Assembly: GCA_014650475.1 (NCBI GenBank)
Contig: BMVA01000004.1
Coordinates: forward strand, 186,001-250,000
Source: Streptomyces albogriseolus
GTDB taxonomy: Bacteria > Actinomycetota > Actinomycetes > Streptomycetales > Streptomycetaceae
Direction: 5' to 3'
Length of the DNA stretch: 64,000 nucleotides
A model generated the notes under the pieces. It was not told the origin of the DNA. It did not search any database and saw only the letters and a program-made list of their open reading frames with translations. Both the position numbers and the translations under genes were made by a program. The number at the start of each line of letters is the position of its first letter. The first letter of the stretch is position 1. Positions 45,832 through 55,099 of this stretch are shown piece by piece.

Positions 45832-45991
45832 GAGCACCCAGCAGCGCCCGACACCCCTCTCCCTTCCTTTGCTGCGCAAGGACGCGCACAACTCTGCCCG
45901 CGTGCGCGTAAGCGCAGGTCAGAGCCGCTCCGCCAGCATGGCGCCTCGCGCCGAGAGACCATCCACCGCTGTCCCGAAGGACGTATCAACC

Positions 45992-47707
45992 ATGGCCGCC
46001 ACCCCGCAGAAGCCTGCCGCCGCGCAGCAGCCTGCCACCGCGACCCCCCGCCGCAGGGCGAGCCGTCACCGCGGAGAGGGACAGTGGGCCGCGGGGCACT
46101 TCACCCCGCTCAACGGCAACGAGCAGGTCAAGAAGGACGACGACGGTCTCAATGTGCGGACACGCATTGAGACGATCTACTCCAAGCGGGGCTTCGACTC
46201 GATCGACCCCAGCGACCTGCGCGGCCGCATGCGGTGGTGGGGCCTCTACACCCAGCGCAAGCCCGGGATCGACGGCGGCAAGACCGCGGTCCTGGAGCCG
46301 GAGGAGCTGGACGACACGTACTTCATGCTGCGGGTGCGCATCGACGGCGGCGCGCTGACCACGCGGCAGCTGCGCGTCGTCGGCGAGATCTCGCAGGAGT
46401 TCGCGCGCGGCACCGCGGACATCACGGACCGTCAGAACGTCCAGTACCACTGGATCCGCATCGAGGACGTGCCCGAGATCTGGGACCGCCTGGAGGCCGT
46501 CGGCCTGTCCACGGTCACCGCCTGCGGCGACACGCCCCGCGTGATGATCGGCTCCCCCGTCGCGGGCATCGCCGAGGACGAGATCATCGACGGCACCCCG
46601 GCGCTGGAGGAGATGAAGCGCCGCGTCCTGGGCAACAAGGCGTACTCGAACCTGCCCCGCAAGTTCAAGACGGCCATCTCCGGCTCGCCGGTGCTCGACG
46701 TGGTGCACGAGATCAACGACGTGGCGTTCGTCGGCGTCCGCCACCCCGAGCACGGGCCCGGTTTCGACCTGTGGGTCGGCGGCGGCCTGTCCACGAACCC
46801 CAAGCTGGGCGTGCGGCTCGGCGCCTGGGTGCCCGTCGAGGACGTGCCCGACGTCTACGAGGGCGTCCTGTCCATCTTCCGCGACTACGGCTACCGCCGG
46901 CTGCGCAACCGGGCGCGGCTGAAGTTCCTGGTCGCCGACTGGGGCGCGGAGAAGTTCCGTCAGGTGCTGGAGGACGAGTACCTGAAGCGCAGGCTGACCG
47001 ACGGCCCGGCGCCCGCCGAGCCGGTGTCGCGCTGGCGCGACCACATCGGGGTGCACCGCCAGAAGGACGGCCGCTACTACGTCGGCTTCGCGCCGCGCGT
47101 CGGCCGGGTCGACGGCGCCACCCTCACCAAGATCGCGGACATCGCCGAGGCGCACGGCTCGGGCCGGGTGCGCACCACCGTCGAACAGAAGATGATCATC
47201 CTCGACGTCGAGGAGTCCCAGGTCGACTCCCTGGTGGAGTCCCTGGAGGCGCTGGACCTCAGCGCCCGCCCCTCGCCGTTCCGGCGCGGCACCATGGCCT
47301 GCACCGGCATCGAGTTCTGCAAGCTCGCCATCGTCGAGACCAAGGCGCGCGGCGCCTCGCTGATCGACGAACTGGAGCGCCGCATGCCGGAGTTCGACGA
47401 GCCGATCACCATCAACCTCAACGGCTGCCCGAACGCCTGCGCCCGTATCCAGGTGGCGGACATCGGTCTCAAGGGCCAGCTCGTGCTGAACGACAAGGGC
47501 GAGCAGGTCGAGGGCTACCAGGTGCACCTCGGCGGCGCGCTCGGCCTGGAGGCCGGCTTCGGCCGCAAGGTGCGCGGCCTGAAGGTCACGGCGGACGAAC
47601 TGCCGGACTACGTGGAGCGGGTGCTGAAGCGTTTCCAGGAGGAACGCGAGGACGGCGAGCGATTCGCGTCCTGGGCCACCCGCGCCTCCGAGGAGGCCCT
47701 GTCGTGA
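45992..47707 (+). CDS. Assimilatory sulfite reductase, SirA/NirA type
   Basis: 571 residues. Ferredoxin-linked reduction of sulfite to sulfide on siroheme and a 4Fe-4S cluster. Cluster ligands are C437-x5-C443 (MACTGIEFCK) and C479-x3-C483 (NGCPNACAR). Tyr86 in WGLYTQR and Cys178 in TACGDTPR are 92 residues apart, the same as the Tyr-Cys crosslink of the M. tuberculosis enzyme, supporting sulfite rather than nitrite. Start ATG 45992 follows AAGGA at a distance of about 10 bases. First structural gene of the operon; its TGA overlaps the next GTG. Confidence 0.93.
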   Translation: MAATPQKPAAAQQPATATPRRRASRHRGEGQWAAGHFTPLNGNEQVKKDDDGLNVRTRIETIYSKRGFDSIDPSDLRGRMRWWGLYTQRKPGIDGGKTAVLEPEELDDTYFMLRVRIDGGALTTRQLRVVGEISQEFARGTADITDRQNVQYHWIRIEDVPEIWDRLEAVGLSTVTACGDTPRVMIGSPVAGIAEDEIIDGTPALEEMKRRVLGNKAYSNLPRKFKTAISGSPVLDVVHEINDVAFVGVRHPEHGPGFDLWVGGGLSTNPKLGVRLGAWVPVEDVPDVYEGVLSIFRDYGYRRLRNRARLKFLVADWGAEKFRQVLEDEYLKRRLTDGPAPAEPVSRWRDHIGVHRQKDGRYYVGFAPRVGRVDGATLTKIADIAEAHGSGRVRTTVEQKMIILDVEESQVDSLVESLEALDLSARPSPFRRGTMACTGIEFCKLAIVETKARGASLIDELERRMPEFDEPITINLNGCPNACARIQVADIGLKGQLVLNDKGEQVEGYQVHLGGALGLEAGFGRKVRGLKVTADELPDYVERVLKRFQEEREDGERFASWATRASEEALS

Positions 47708-47883
47708 GCGAGCGCGCGGCGCCGTTCTACTGCCCCTACTGCGGCGACGAGGACCTCCGCCCCAGTGAGGAGGGGCACGGCGCCTGGGAGTGCGCGGCCT
47801 GCAACCGCGCCTTCCGGCTGACGTTCCTCGGGCTGCTGGCCCGGGGTCTGGACCGATCCGACACGGGAGGGGACCCGGCATGA
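47704..47883 (+). CDS. Small zinc-ribbon protein in the sulfur operon
   Basis: 59 residues with two CxxC knuckles, FYCPYCGDEDLRPSE and WECAACNRAFRL, forming a zinc ribbon. The GTG start overlaps the sulfite reductase stop (GTGA) and its own stop overlaps the cysH start (ATGA), so it is translated in tight coupling with both. This small gene accompanies sirA-cysH in other streptomycetes. A role in electron transfer or cluster delivery to the reductases is inference. Confidence 0.85.
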   Translation: MSERAAPFYCPYCGDEDLRPSEEGHGAWECAACNRAFRLTFLGLLARGLDRSDTGGDPA

Positions 47884-48590
47884 CGGCCGTTCCGGACGAG
47901 CGCGGCACCGTCGAGTTGCGGGAACTGGCCGAGCAGGCGGGCCGGGACCTGGAGGACGCCTCCGCGCCGGAGATCCTCACCTGGGCCGCCGAGACCTTCG
48001 GCAGGCGCTTCTGCGTGACCTCCTCCATGGAGGACGCGGTGGTCGCCCACCTCGCCTCCCGGGCGCTGCCCGGGGTGGACGTGGTGTTCCTCGACACCGG
48101 CTACCACTTCCCCGAGACCATCGGTACCCGGGACGCCGTGGAGGCCGTGATGGACGTCAACGTCATCACGCTCACCCCCCGGCAGACGGTCGCCGAACAG
48201 GACGCCGAGTACGGGCCGAGGCTCCACGACCGCGACCCCGACCTGTGCTGCAGGCTCCGCAAGGTGCGGCCGCTGGAGGAGGGCCTGAAGGACTACCTGG
48301 CCTGGGCGACCGGCCTGCGCCGCGACGAGTCCCCGACCCGGGCGGACACCCCCGTCGTCGGCTGGGACGAGAAGCGCCGGAAGGTGAAGATCTCCCCCAT
48401 CGCCCGGTGGACCCAGGACGACGTGGACGCCTACGTCGCCGAACACGGCGTCCTCACCAACCCGCTGCTGACGGACGGCTACGCCTCCGTGGGGTGCGCC
48501 CCCTGCACCCGCCGCGTGCTGGAGGGCGAGGACGCCCGCGCCGGCCGCTGGGCGGGCCGCGCCAAGACCGAGTGCGGACTGCACGGCTGA
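47880..48590 (+). CDS. cysH: Phosphoadenosine/adenosine phosphosulfate reductase
   Basis: 236 residues. It reduces activated sulfate to sulfite. C123-C124 and C206-x2-C209 (DLCCRLRKV; GCAPCTR) bind a 4Fe-4S cluster, which marks the APS-reducing bacterial type, and the catalytic cysteine is in the C-terminal ECGLHG (Cys232). The nucleotide loop is SSMEDA and DTGYHFPET. ATG 47880 overlaps the preceding stop. The next gene is APS kinase, so the route through PAPS is also encoded; APS use is favoured by the cluster. Confidence 0.93.
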   Translation: MTAVPDERGTVELRELAEQAGRDLEDASAPEILTWAAETFGRRFCVTSSMEDAVVAHLASRALPGVDVVFLDTGYHFPETIGTRDAVEAVMDVNVITLTPRQTVAEQDAEYGPRLHDRDPDLCCRLRKVRPLEEGLKDYLAWATGLRRDESPTRADTPVVGWDEKRRKVKISPIARWTQDDVDAYVAEHGVLTNPLLTDGYASVGCAPCTRRVLEGEDARAGRWAGRAKTECGLHG

Positions 48591-48628
48591 CCCCCATGAC
48601 CGCGCCTTCGACGAACCAGGAGAACCAC

Positions 48629-49165
48629 GTGACGACCGGAGCCACCGTCTGGCTCACGGGTCTGCCGAGTGCGGGCAAGACCACCATCGCGCACGAACTC
48701 GCCGCCCGGCTGCGCGAACAGGGCCGGCCGGCCGAGGTGCTCGACGGCGACGAGATCCGCGAGTTCCTCTCGGCGGGCCTCGGCTTCAGCCGCGAGGACC
48801 GGCACACCAACGTGCAGCGCATCGGCTTCGTCGCCGAACTGCTCGCCCGCAACGGCGTGCTGGCGCTCGTCCCGGTGATCGCCCCCTACGCCGACAGCCG
48901 CGAGGCCGTCCGGGCCCGGCACGAGGCGAACGGCACCCCGTACGTCGAGGTGCACGTGGCGACGCCGGTGGAGGTGTGCTCCGTCCGTGACGTGAAGGGC
49001 CTGTACGCCAAGCAGGCCGCGGGCGAGCTGTCCGGGCTCACCGGCGTCGACGACCCGTACGAGGAGCCCGAGAAGCCCGATCTGCGCATCGAGTCGCAGC
49101 ACCAGACCGTGCAGGAGTCCGCGGCGGCCGTTCACGCCGTGCTCAGCGAAAGGGGACTGGCATGA
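48629..49165 (+). CDS. cysC: Adenylyl-sulfate kinase
   Basis: 178 residues. It phosphorylates APS to PAPS. P-loop GLPSAGKT (11-18), the DGDEIREFLSAGLGFSREDR substrate region and the GLTGVDDPYEEPE loop are canonical. GTG 48629 was chosen because AGGAG lies 6 bases upstream; an ATG at 48596 would add 11 residues without a ribosome site. It overlaps cysD by 4 bases. Confidence 0.92.
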   Translation: MTTGATVWLTGLPSAGKTTIAHELAARLREQGRPAEVLDGDEIREFLSAGLGFSREDRHTNVQRIGFVAELLARNGVLALVPVIAPYADSREAVRARHEANGTPYVEVHVATPVEVCSVRDVKGLYAKQAAGELSGLTGVDDPYEEPEKPDLRIESQHQTVQESAAAVHAVLSERGLA

Positions 49166-50100
49166 CGACCGCCGCCACCACCGTCGAGGAGGGTACGGAC
49201 AGCCCGTACGCCCTCTCCCACCTGGACGCCCTCGAGTCCGAGGCCGTGCACATCTTCCGCGAGGTGGCGGGTGAGTTCGAGAAACCGGTGATCCTGTTCT
49301 CCGGCGGCAAGGACTCCATCGTCATGCTGCACCTGGCGCTGAAGGCGTTCGCGCCCGCGCCGGTGCCGTTCGCGCTGCTCCACGTGGACACCGGGCACAA
49401 CTTCCCCGAGGTCCTCGACTACCGCGACCGCACGGTCACCGAGCACGGGCTGCGGCTGCACGTCGCCTCCGTGCAGGACTACCTCGACCGCGGCGTCCTC
49501 AAGGAGCGCCCGGACGGCACCCGCAACCCGCTGCAGACGGTGCCGCTCACGGACACCATCCGCGAGCAGGGCTTCGACGCGGTGTTCGGCGGCGGCCGGC
49601 GCGACGAGGAGAAGGCCCGCGCCAAGGAGCGGGTGTTCTCGCTGCGCGACGAGTTCTCCCAGTGGGACCCGCGCCGCCAGCGCCCCGAGCTGTGGAACCT
49701 GTACAACGGCCGGCACGCCCCCGGCGAGCACGTGCGCGTGTTCCCGCTGTCCAACTGGACCGAGCTGGACGTGTGGCAGTACATCGCCCGCGAGAACATC
49801 GAACTGCCCGAGATCTACTACGCGCACGAGCGCGAGGTCTTCCAGCGCGGCGGCATGTGGCTCACCGCCGGCGAATGGGGCGGCCCCAAGGACGGCGAGA
49901 CGGTCGAGAAGCGCCTGGTGCGCTACCGCACCGTCGGCGACATGTCCTGCACCGGCGCGGTCGACTCCGACGCCGACACCATCGAGAAGGTGATCACGGA
50001 GATCGCCGCCTCCCGGCTCACCGAACGCGGCGCCACCCGCGCCGACGACAAGCTGTCCGAGGCCGCGATGGAAGACCGCAAGCGCGAGGGGTACTTCTAA
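49162..50100 (+). CDS. cysD: Sulfate adenylyltransferase subunit 2
   Basis: 312 residues. The catalytic subunit that makes APS from sulfate and ATP. The PP-loop SGGKDS (47-52) binds ATP, and YALSHLDALESEAVHIFREV, HVDTGHNFPE and the long C-terminus with RYRTVGDMSCTGAVDSDADT are family features. It pairs with CysN next door, whose GTPase drives the reaction. The start overlaps the cysC stop. Confidence 0.95.
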   Translation: MTTAATTVEEGTDSPYALSHLDALESEAVHIFREVAGEFEKPVILFSGGKDSIVMLHLALKAFAPAPVPFALLHVDTGHNFPEVLDYRDRTVTEHGLRLHVASVQDYLDRGVLKERPDGTRNPLQTVPLTDTIREQGFDAVFGGGRRDEEKARAKERVFSLRDEFSQWDPRRQRPELWNLYNGRHAPGEHVRVFPLSNWTELDVWQYIARENIELPEIYYAHEREVFQRGGMWLTAGEWGGPKDGETVEKRLVRYRTVGDMSCTGAVDSDADTIEKVITEIAASRLTERGATRADDKLSEAAMEDRKREGYF

Positions 50101-50102
50101 GC

Positions 50103-51437
50103 ATGAGCACGATCACGACCGAGGAGCTCTCGGCCACCACCCTGCTGCGGTTCGCCACCGCCGGCTCCGTCGACGACGGCAAGTCCACCCTGGTGGGCCG
50201 GCTGCTGCACGACTCCAAGTCGGTGCTCGCCGACCAGCTGGAGGCGGTCGAGCGGGCCTCCGCCAGCCGTGGCCAGGACGCCCCCGACCTCGCGCTGCTC
50301 ACCGACGGCCTGCGCGCCGAGCGGGAGCAGGGCATCACGATCGACGTGGCGTACCGTTACTTCGCCACGCCCCGGCGGCGGTTCATCCTCGCCGACACCC
50401 CCGGCCATGTGCAGTACACGCGGAACATGGTCACCGGCGCCTCGACCGCCGAGCTGACGGTGATCCTGGTCGACGCCCGCAACGGCGTGGTCGAGCAGAC
50501 CCGCCGGCACGCGGCGATCGCCGCACTGCTGCGGGTGCCGCACGTGGTGCTCGCCGTGAACAAGATGGACCTGGCCGGCTACCAGGAGCCGGTATTCGCC
50601 GCGATCGCCGAGGAGTTCACCGCCTACGCCACCGAGCTGGGCGTCCCCGAGGTGACCGCCATCCCGATCTCGGCGCTGGTCGGCGACAACGTGGTGGACC
50701 CGTCCGCGCACATGGACTGGTACGGCGGCCCCACCGTGCTGGAGCACCTGGAGACCGTGCCGGTCAGCCACGACCTGACCCGCTGCCACGCCCGGCTGCC
50801 CGTGCAGTACGTGATCCGGCCGCAGAGCACCGAGCACCCCGACTACCGCGGCTACGCCGGGCAGATCGCCGCCGGCACCTTCCGGGTCGGCGACGAGATC
50901 ACCGTGCTGCCCTCGGGCCGCTCGACCACGATCACCGGCATCGACCTGCTCGGCAAGCCCGTCGACGTCGCCTGGACGCCGCAGTCGGTGACGCTGCTGC
51001 TCGCCGACGACATCGACATCTCCCGCGGCGACCTGATCGTCCCGGCAAAGGACGCCCCGGCCACCACGCAGGACCTGGAGGCGACCGTCTGCCACGTCGC
51101 CGACGAGCCGCTGAGGGTCGGCCACCGCGTGCTGCTCAAGCACGGCACCCGCACGGTCAAGGCGATCGTCAAGGACATCCCGTCCCGGCTCACGCTGGAC
51201 GACCTGTCCCTGCACCCGCACCCGGGCCGGCTCTCCGCCAACGACATCGGCCGCGTCACCCTCCGCACCGCCGAACCGCTGCCCGCCGACACCTACGCCG
51301 ACTCCCGCCGCACCGGGTCGTTCATCCTGATCGACCCCAACGACGGGACCACGCTGACCGCGGGCATGGTCGGCGAGTCCTTCGCCTCCCCCGACCCGGT
51401 CGACGACCAGGCGGACGACGACGGGTGGGACTTCTGA
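50103..51437 (+). CDS. cysN: Sulfate adenylyltransferase subunit 1 (GTPase)
   Basis: 444 residues of the EF-Tu-like family. P-loop GSVDDGKST (21-29), DTPGH (98-102) and NKMD (153-156). It couples GTP hydrolysis to APS formation by CysD. There is no fused CysC kinase at its end; kinase is separate here. The start is 2 bases after the cysD stop, at ATG 50103. It is followed by the ABC importer 108 bases on. Confidence 0.95.
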   Translation: MSTITTEELSATTLLRFATAGSVDDGKSTLVGRLLHDSKSVLADQLEAVERASASRGQDAPDLALLTDGLRAEREQGITIDVAYRYFATPRRRFILADTPGHVQYTRNMVTGASTAELTVILVDARNGVVEQTRRHAAIAALLRVPHVVLAVNKMDLAGYQEPVFAAIAEEFTAYATELGVPEVTAIPISALVGDNVVDPSAHMDWYGGPTVLEHLETVPVSHDLTRCHARLPVQYVIRPQSTEHPDYRGYAGQIAAGTFRVGDEITVLPSGRSTTITGIDLLGKPVDVAWTPQSVTLLLADDIDISRGDLIVPAKDAPATTQDLEATVCHVADEPLRVGHRVLLKHGTRTVKAIVKDIPSRLTLDDLSLHPHPGRLSANDIGRVTLRTAEPLPADTYADSRRTGSFILIDPNDGTTLTAGMVGESFASPDPVDDQADDDGWDF

Positions 51438-51545
51438 CCGCCCGCCGGCCCCGCCCCGCACCCGTACAGCTCTGAACCCGCCGACGGCCCGGCCGCGCAC
51501 CGACCGCGCGTGACCGCCGGGCCGCCACCGAGAGGAACGTCTCCC

Positions 51546-52649
51546 TTGCCTGCCACGACCGCCCTGCGCCGCGCCCTCGCGGCGTTGGCCATGCTGCCGT
51601 TGCCGGCCCTGGCCGCCTGCGGTTACGGGTCCCAGGCCAAGGACACGGACCCCGCGCGGGTCGTCTCGGGCGCCAGGACCGACGGTCTGGACGCCGTCCG
51701 GATCGGCTACTTCGGCAACCTCACCCACGGCACCGCCCTGGTCGGCGCCCAGAAGGGGTTCTTCCAGAAGGAACTCGGGGGCACCGAGGCGAAGTACGCG
51801 GTGTTCAACGCGGGCCCCTCGGCGATCGAGGCGCTCAACTCCGGTTCCCTGGACATCGGTTTCCTCGGCCCCTCCCCCGCGGTCAACGGCTGGGCCAAGG
51901 CGGACGGCAAGAATCTGCGCATCGTGGCCGGTTCGGCGTCCGGCGGGGTGAAGCTGGTCGTGAACCCGGACAAGGTGAGGTCGCTCGAGGACGTCGAGGG
52001 GAAGCGGATCGCGACCCCGCAGCTCGGCAACACCCAGGACGTGGCGTTCCTCAACTGGGCCGCCCGGCAGGGCTGGAAGGTCGACCCGCAGAGCGGCAAG
52101 GGCGACGTCACCGTCGTCCGCAGCGACAACAAGGTCACCCCGGACGCGTTCAGGTCCGGGTCGGTCGACGGGGCCTGGGTGCCGGAGCCGACCGCGTCGC
52201 GGCTGGTCGCGCAGGGCGGAAAGGTGCTGCTGGACGAGGCGTCGCTGTGGCCGGACGGCAAGTTCGTGATCACCAACATCGTCGTCCGCCAGGAGTTCCT
52301 CGACAAGCACCCCAAGGCCGTCGAGGCCGTGCTGCGGGCGTCCGTCGCGTCCAACCGGTGGATCAACGCCCACCCGGAGGAGGCCAAGGAGGCCGCCAAC
52401 GCGCGGCTCGCGGCCGACACCGGCAAGCCGCTGCCCGCGGAGGTGCTCGACCCGGCCTGGAAGTCGATCACCTTCCTGGACGACCCGCTGGCCGCCACCC
52501 TCAGGACGCAGGCGCGTCACGCCGTCGAGGCGGGCCTGCTGGAGCAGCCGGACCTGAAGGGCATCTACGACCTCTCCCTGCTCCGCAAGGTCCTCCAGGC
52601 GGCCGGCCGGCCCGCCGTCGACGACGCCGGACTCGGCGTCCGGTCCTGA
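51546..52649 (+). CDS. ssuA: Sulfonate/taurine-type ABC transporter substrate-binding lipoprotein
   Basis: 367 residues. The N-terminus (RRALAALAMLPLPALAAC) ends in lipobox LAAC with Cys25, so the protein is tethered outside the membrane. The SsuA/TauA-like fold shows LTHGTALVGAQKGFFQKELG, FLGPSPAVNGWA and WVPEPTASRLV. TTG 51546 was chosen because AGAGGAA lies 8-10 bases upstream; a GTG at 51510 is in frame. It supplies organosulfur or sulfate-related substrate to the assimilation enzymes before it. The exact substrate is unknown. Confidence 0.88.
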   Translation: MPATTALRRALAALAMLPLPALAACGYGSQAKDTDPARVVSGARTDGLDAVRIGYFGNLTHGTALVGAQKGFFQKELGGTEAKYAVFNAGPSAIEALNSGSLDIGFLGPSPAVNGWAKADGKNLRIVAGSASGGVKLVVNPDKVRSLEDVEGKRIATPQLGNTQDVAFLNWAARQGWKVDPQSGKGDVTVVRSDNKVTPDAFRSGSVDGAWVPEPTASRLVAQGGKVLLDEASLWPDGKFVITNIVVRQEFLDKHPKAVEAVLRASVASNRWINAHPEEAKEAANARLAADTGKPLPAEVLDPAWKSITFLDDPLAATLRTQARHAVEAGLLEQPDLKGIYDLSLLRKVLQAAGRPAVDDAGLGVRS

Positions 52650-52677
52650 CCCGCACGCATCCCAGGAGGTGACGACC

Positions 52678-53466
52678 ATGGCCACGACCCTCGCCAAGGC
52701 CGCCGACGGCACGCAGTCGGCCACGCACGCGGCCCGTGTCGAGCACGTCTCGAAGTCCTTCGCGGGCCCCGCCGGGCGGCAGCTCGTGCTGGACGACATC
52801 AGCCTCGACGTCGCCCCCGGCGAGTTCGTCACCCTCCTCGGCGCCTCCGGCTGCGGCAAGTCCACCTTGCTCAACCTGGTCGCCGGCCTCGACCGGCCCA
52901 CCGCCGGAGCCATCACCACCGACGGCCGGCCCGCCCTGATGTTCCAGGAACACGCCCTGTTCCCCTGGCTCACCGCCGGCAAGAACATCGAACTCGCCCT
53001 CAAACTGCGCGGCACCCCCAAGAACGAACGCCGCGAGCGCGCCGAACAGCTCCTGGAGCTGGTCCGCCTCAAGGGCGCCCACGGCAAGCGCGTCCACGAG
53101 CTGTCCGGCGGCATGCGCCAGCGCGTCGCCCTCGCGCGCGCCCTCGCCCAGGAGAGCCGGCTGCTGCTGATGGACGAGCCGTTCGCCGCGCTCGACGCCA
53201 TCACCCGCGACGTCCTCCACGACGAACTCACCCGCATCTGGCGCGAGACCGGCCTGTCGGTGCTGTTCGTCACCCACAACGTCCGCGAGGCCGTCCGTCT
53301 CGCCCAGCGCGTCGTCCTGCTGTCCTCCCGCCCCGGCCGCATCGCCCGGCAGTGGACCGTGGACATCCCGCACCCGCGCCGCATCGAGGACACCGCCGTA
53401 GCCGAGCTGTCCGTCGAGATCACCGAGCAACTCCGTGGGGAGATCCGCCGACATGGCCAGCACTGA
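52678..53466 (+). CDS. ssuB: Sulfonate-type ABC transporter ATPase
   Basis: 262 residues. Walker A GASGCGKST (55-63), signature LSGGMRQ (142-148) and Walker B LLLMDEP (162-168). The AGGAGG ribosome site lies 8 bases before ATG 52678. The C-terminus overlaps the permease ATG. Together with the lipoprotein and permease it forms a complete importer. Confidence 0.92.
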   Translation: MATTLAKAADGTQSATHAARVEHVSKSFAGPAGRQLVLDDISLDVAPGEFVTLLGASGCGKSTLLNLVAGLDRPTAGAITTDGRPALMFQEHALFPWLTAGKNIELALKLRGTPKNERRERAEQLLELVRLKGAHGKRVHELSGGMRQRVALARALAQESRLLLMDEPFAALDAITRDVLHDELTRIWRETGLSVLFVTHNVREAVRLAQRVVLLSSRPGRIARQWTVDIPHPRRIEDTAVAELSVEITEQLRGEIRRHGQH

Positions 53467-54343
53467 CACCACCTCCAAGGACGCCGGCGACCTCGCCGGA
53501 CTGGAAGCGGGCCTGGACGCGCTCGAGACCGTCCAGACCACCCGCACGCCGCTGCGGCAGACCCTCACCCAGAAGATCCTCCCGCCGGTCGTCGCCGTCG
53601 CGCTCGTGCTGACCGTGTGGCAGTCGCTGATCACCTTCAGGATCGTCGACGACCCCACCAAGCTGCCCGCGCCCGCCGACGTCTGGCACGTGCTGGAGAA
53701 GGCCTGGCTCCAGGGGGAACTCCTCGGCTACATCTGGACCTCCGTCTCCCGCGGCCTGCTCGGCTTCTGCCTCGCCCTCGTCATCGCCACCCCCCTCGGC
53801 CTGCTCCTCGCCCGCGTCAAACTGATCCGGGCGGCGATCGGCCCCATCCTGTCGGGCCTGCAGTCCCTGCCCTCGGTCGCCTGGGTCCCGCCCGCCGTCA
53901 TCTGGCTCGGCCTGAACAACCAGATGATGTACGCGGTCATCCTCCTGGGCGCCGTGCCCTCCATCGCCAACGGACTGCTCTCCGGCGTCGACCAGGTTCC
54001 GCCGCTGTTCCAGCGCGCCGGACGCACCCTCGGCGCCACCGGCCTCAAGGCCACCTGGCACATCACCCTGCCCGCCGCCCTCCCCGGCTACGTCGCCGGC
54101 CTCAAGCAGGGCTGGGCCTTCTCCTGGCGCTCCCTGATGGCCGCCGAGATCATCGCCTCCTTCCCCGACCTCGGCGTCGGCCTCGGACAGCTCCTGGAGA
54201 ACGGCCGCAACGCCAGCGACATGGCGATGGTCTTCGAGGCGATCCTGCTCATCCTCACCGTCGGCATCGCCGTCGACCTGCTGATCTTCAGCCCGCTCGA
54301 ACGCCGGGTCCTGCGCACCCGCGGACTCCTGGTGAAGAGCTGA
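53453..54343 (+). CDS. ssuC: Sulfonate-type ABC transporter permease
   Basis: 296 residues with about six membrane helices and the conserved EAA-like loop (LGATGLKATWHITLPAALP). The N-terminal 40 residues are polar. GGGGAG lies about 10 bases before ATG 53453. It overlaps the ATPase gene by 14 bases, so the two are coupled. Confidence 0.92.
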   Translation: MASTDTTSKDAGDLAGLEAGLDALETVQTTRTPLRQTLTQKILPPVVAVALVLTVWQSLITFRIVDDPTKLPAPADVWHVLEKAWLQGELLGYIWTSVSRGLLGFCLALVIATPLGLLLARVKLIRAAIGPILSGLQSLPSVAWVPPAVIWLGLNNQMMYAVILLGAVPSIANGLLSGVDQVPPLFQRAGRTLGATGLKATWHITLPAALPGYVAGLKQGWAFSWRSLMAAEIIASFPDLGVGLGQLLENGRNASDMAMVFEAILLILTVGIAVDLLIFSPLERRVLRTRGLLVKS

Positions 54344-54353
54344 GGTGCGTGTG

Positions 54354-55091
54354 ATGCGTCGTCCCGTCCTGCTCGTCGTCGCCCACGGCAGCCGCGATCC
54401 GCGGCACGCCGCGACCGTCCACGACCTGGTGCGCCGGGTGCGCGCCCAGCGCCCCGGACTGCGGGTGGAGACCGGGTTCCTGGACTTCAACGTGCCGTCC
54501 GTCGGCGCGGTGCTGCGGTCCCTGGACGCGGAGGGGGTGCGCGACGTGGTCGCGCTGCCGCTCCTGCTCACCCGGGCCTTCCACGCCAAGGCGGACATCC
54601 CCGCGGTGCTGGCCGAGGCGCCGCCGCGGCTGCGGATCCGCCAGGCGGACGTGCTGGGCCCGTCCCCGCTGCTGCTGGCGGCCCTGGAGCGCCGGCTCCA
54701 CGAGGCGGGCCTGACGCCCGCCGACCGGTCCTCGACCGGGGTCGTGCTGGCCTCGGCGGGGTCCTCCGACCCGGAGGCGATCGCAGTGATCGCAGACGTC
54801 GCGCGGGAGTGGCGGCACACCGGTTGGTGCGCCGTGCGGCCTGCGTTCGCCTCCGCATCCCTTCCCCGCACCGAGGACGCGGTGCGGGAGCTGCGGGAGC
54901 TCGGCTGCGCCCGCGTCGCCGTCGCCCCGTACGTCCTGGCGCCGGGCCGGCTGCCCGACCGGATCGCCCGGGGCGCGGCCGGGGCGGACGTCCTGGCGGA
55001 CGTGCTGGGCCCGTCCCCGGAGGTCGCCCAGGTCCTCCTGGAGCGCTACGACGCGGCCCGGACGCCGCTGCTGACGGCGCTGGGCGCCTGA
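54354..55091 (+). CDS. Sirohydrochlorin chelatase-like (CbiX/SirB) protein
   Basis: 245 residues made of two related chelatase halves: VAHGSRDPRH and LLLTRAFHAKADIP in the first, VLASAGSSDPEA and VAPYVLAPGRLPDRI in the second. The histidines in the first half, typical iron ligands, are present, while the second half is degenerate. It likely inserts iron (or cobalt) into sirohydrochlorin for the siroheme of sulfite reductase. GAGG lies 8 bases before ATG 54354; GTG 54345 is possible. Last gene of the sulfur cluster. Confidence 0.88.
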   Translation: MRRPVLLVVAHGSRDPRHAATVHDLVRRVRAQRPGLRVETGFLDFNVPSVGAVLRSLDAEGVRDVVALPLLLTRAFHAKADIPAVLAEAPPRLRIRQADVLGPSPLLLAALERRLHEAGLTPADRSSTGVVLASAGSSDPEAIAVIADVAREWRHTGWCAVRPAFASASLPRTEDAVRELRELGCARVAVAPYVLAPGRLPDRIARGAAGADVLADVLGPSPEVAQVLLERYDAARTPLLTALGA

Positions 55092-55099
55092 GCCGGGGC

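Noticed and set aside
45869-45991. Upstream extension of sulfite reductase
   Set aside because: The codons lie in the leader between the leader peptide and the AAGGA ribosome site; ATG 45992 fits the family length.
50097-53423. Long minus-strand ORF opposite cysN, ssuA and ssuB
   Set aside because: Composition is typical of an antisense shadow and the sense genes have full family motifs.
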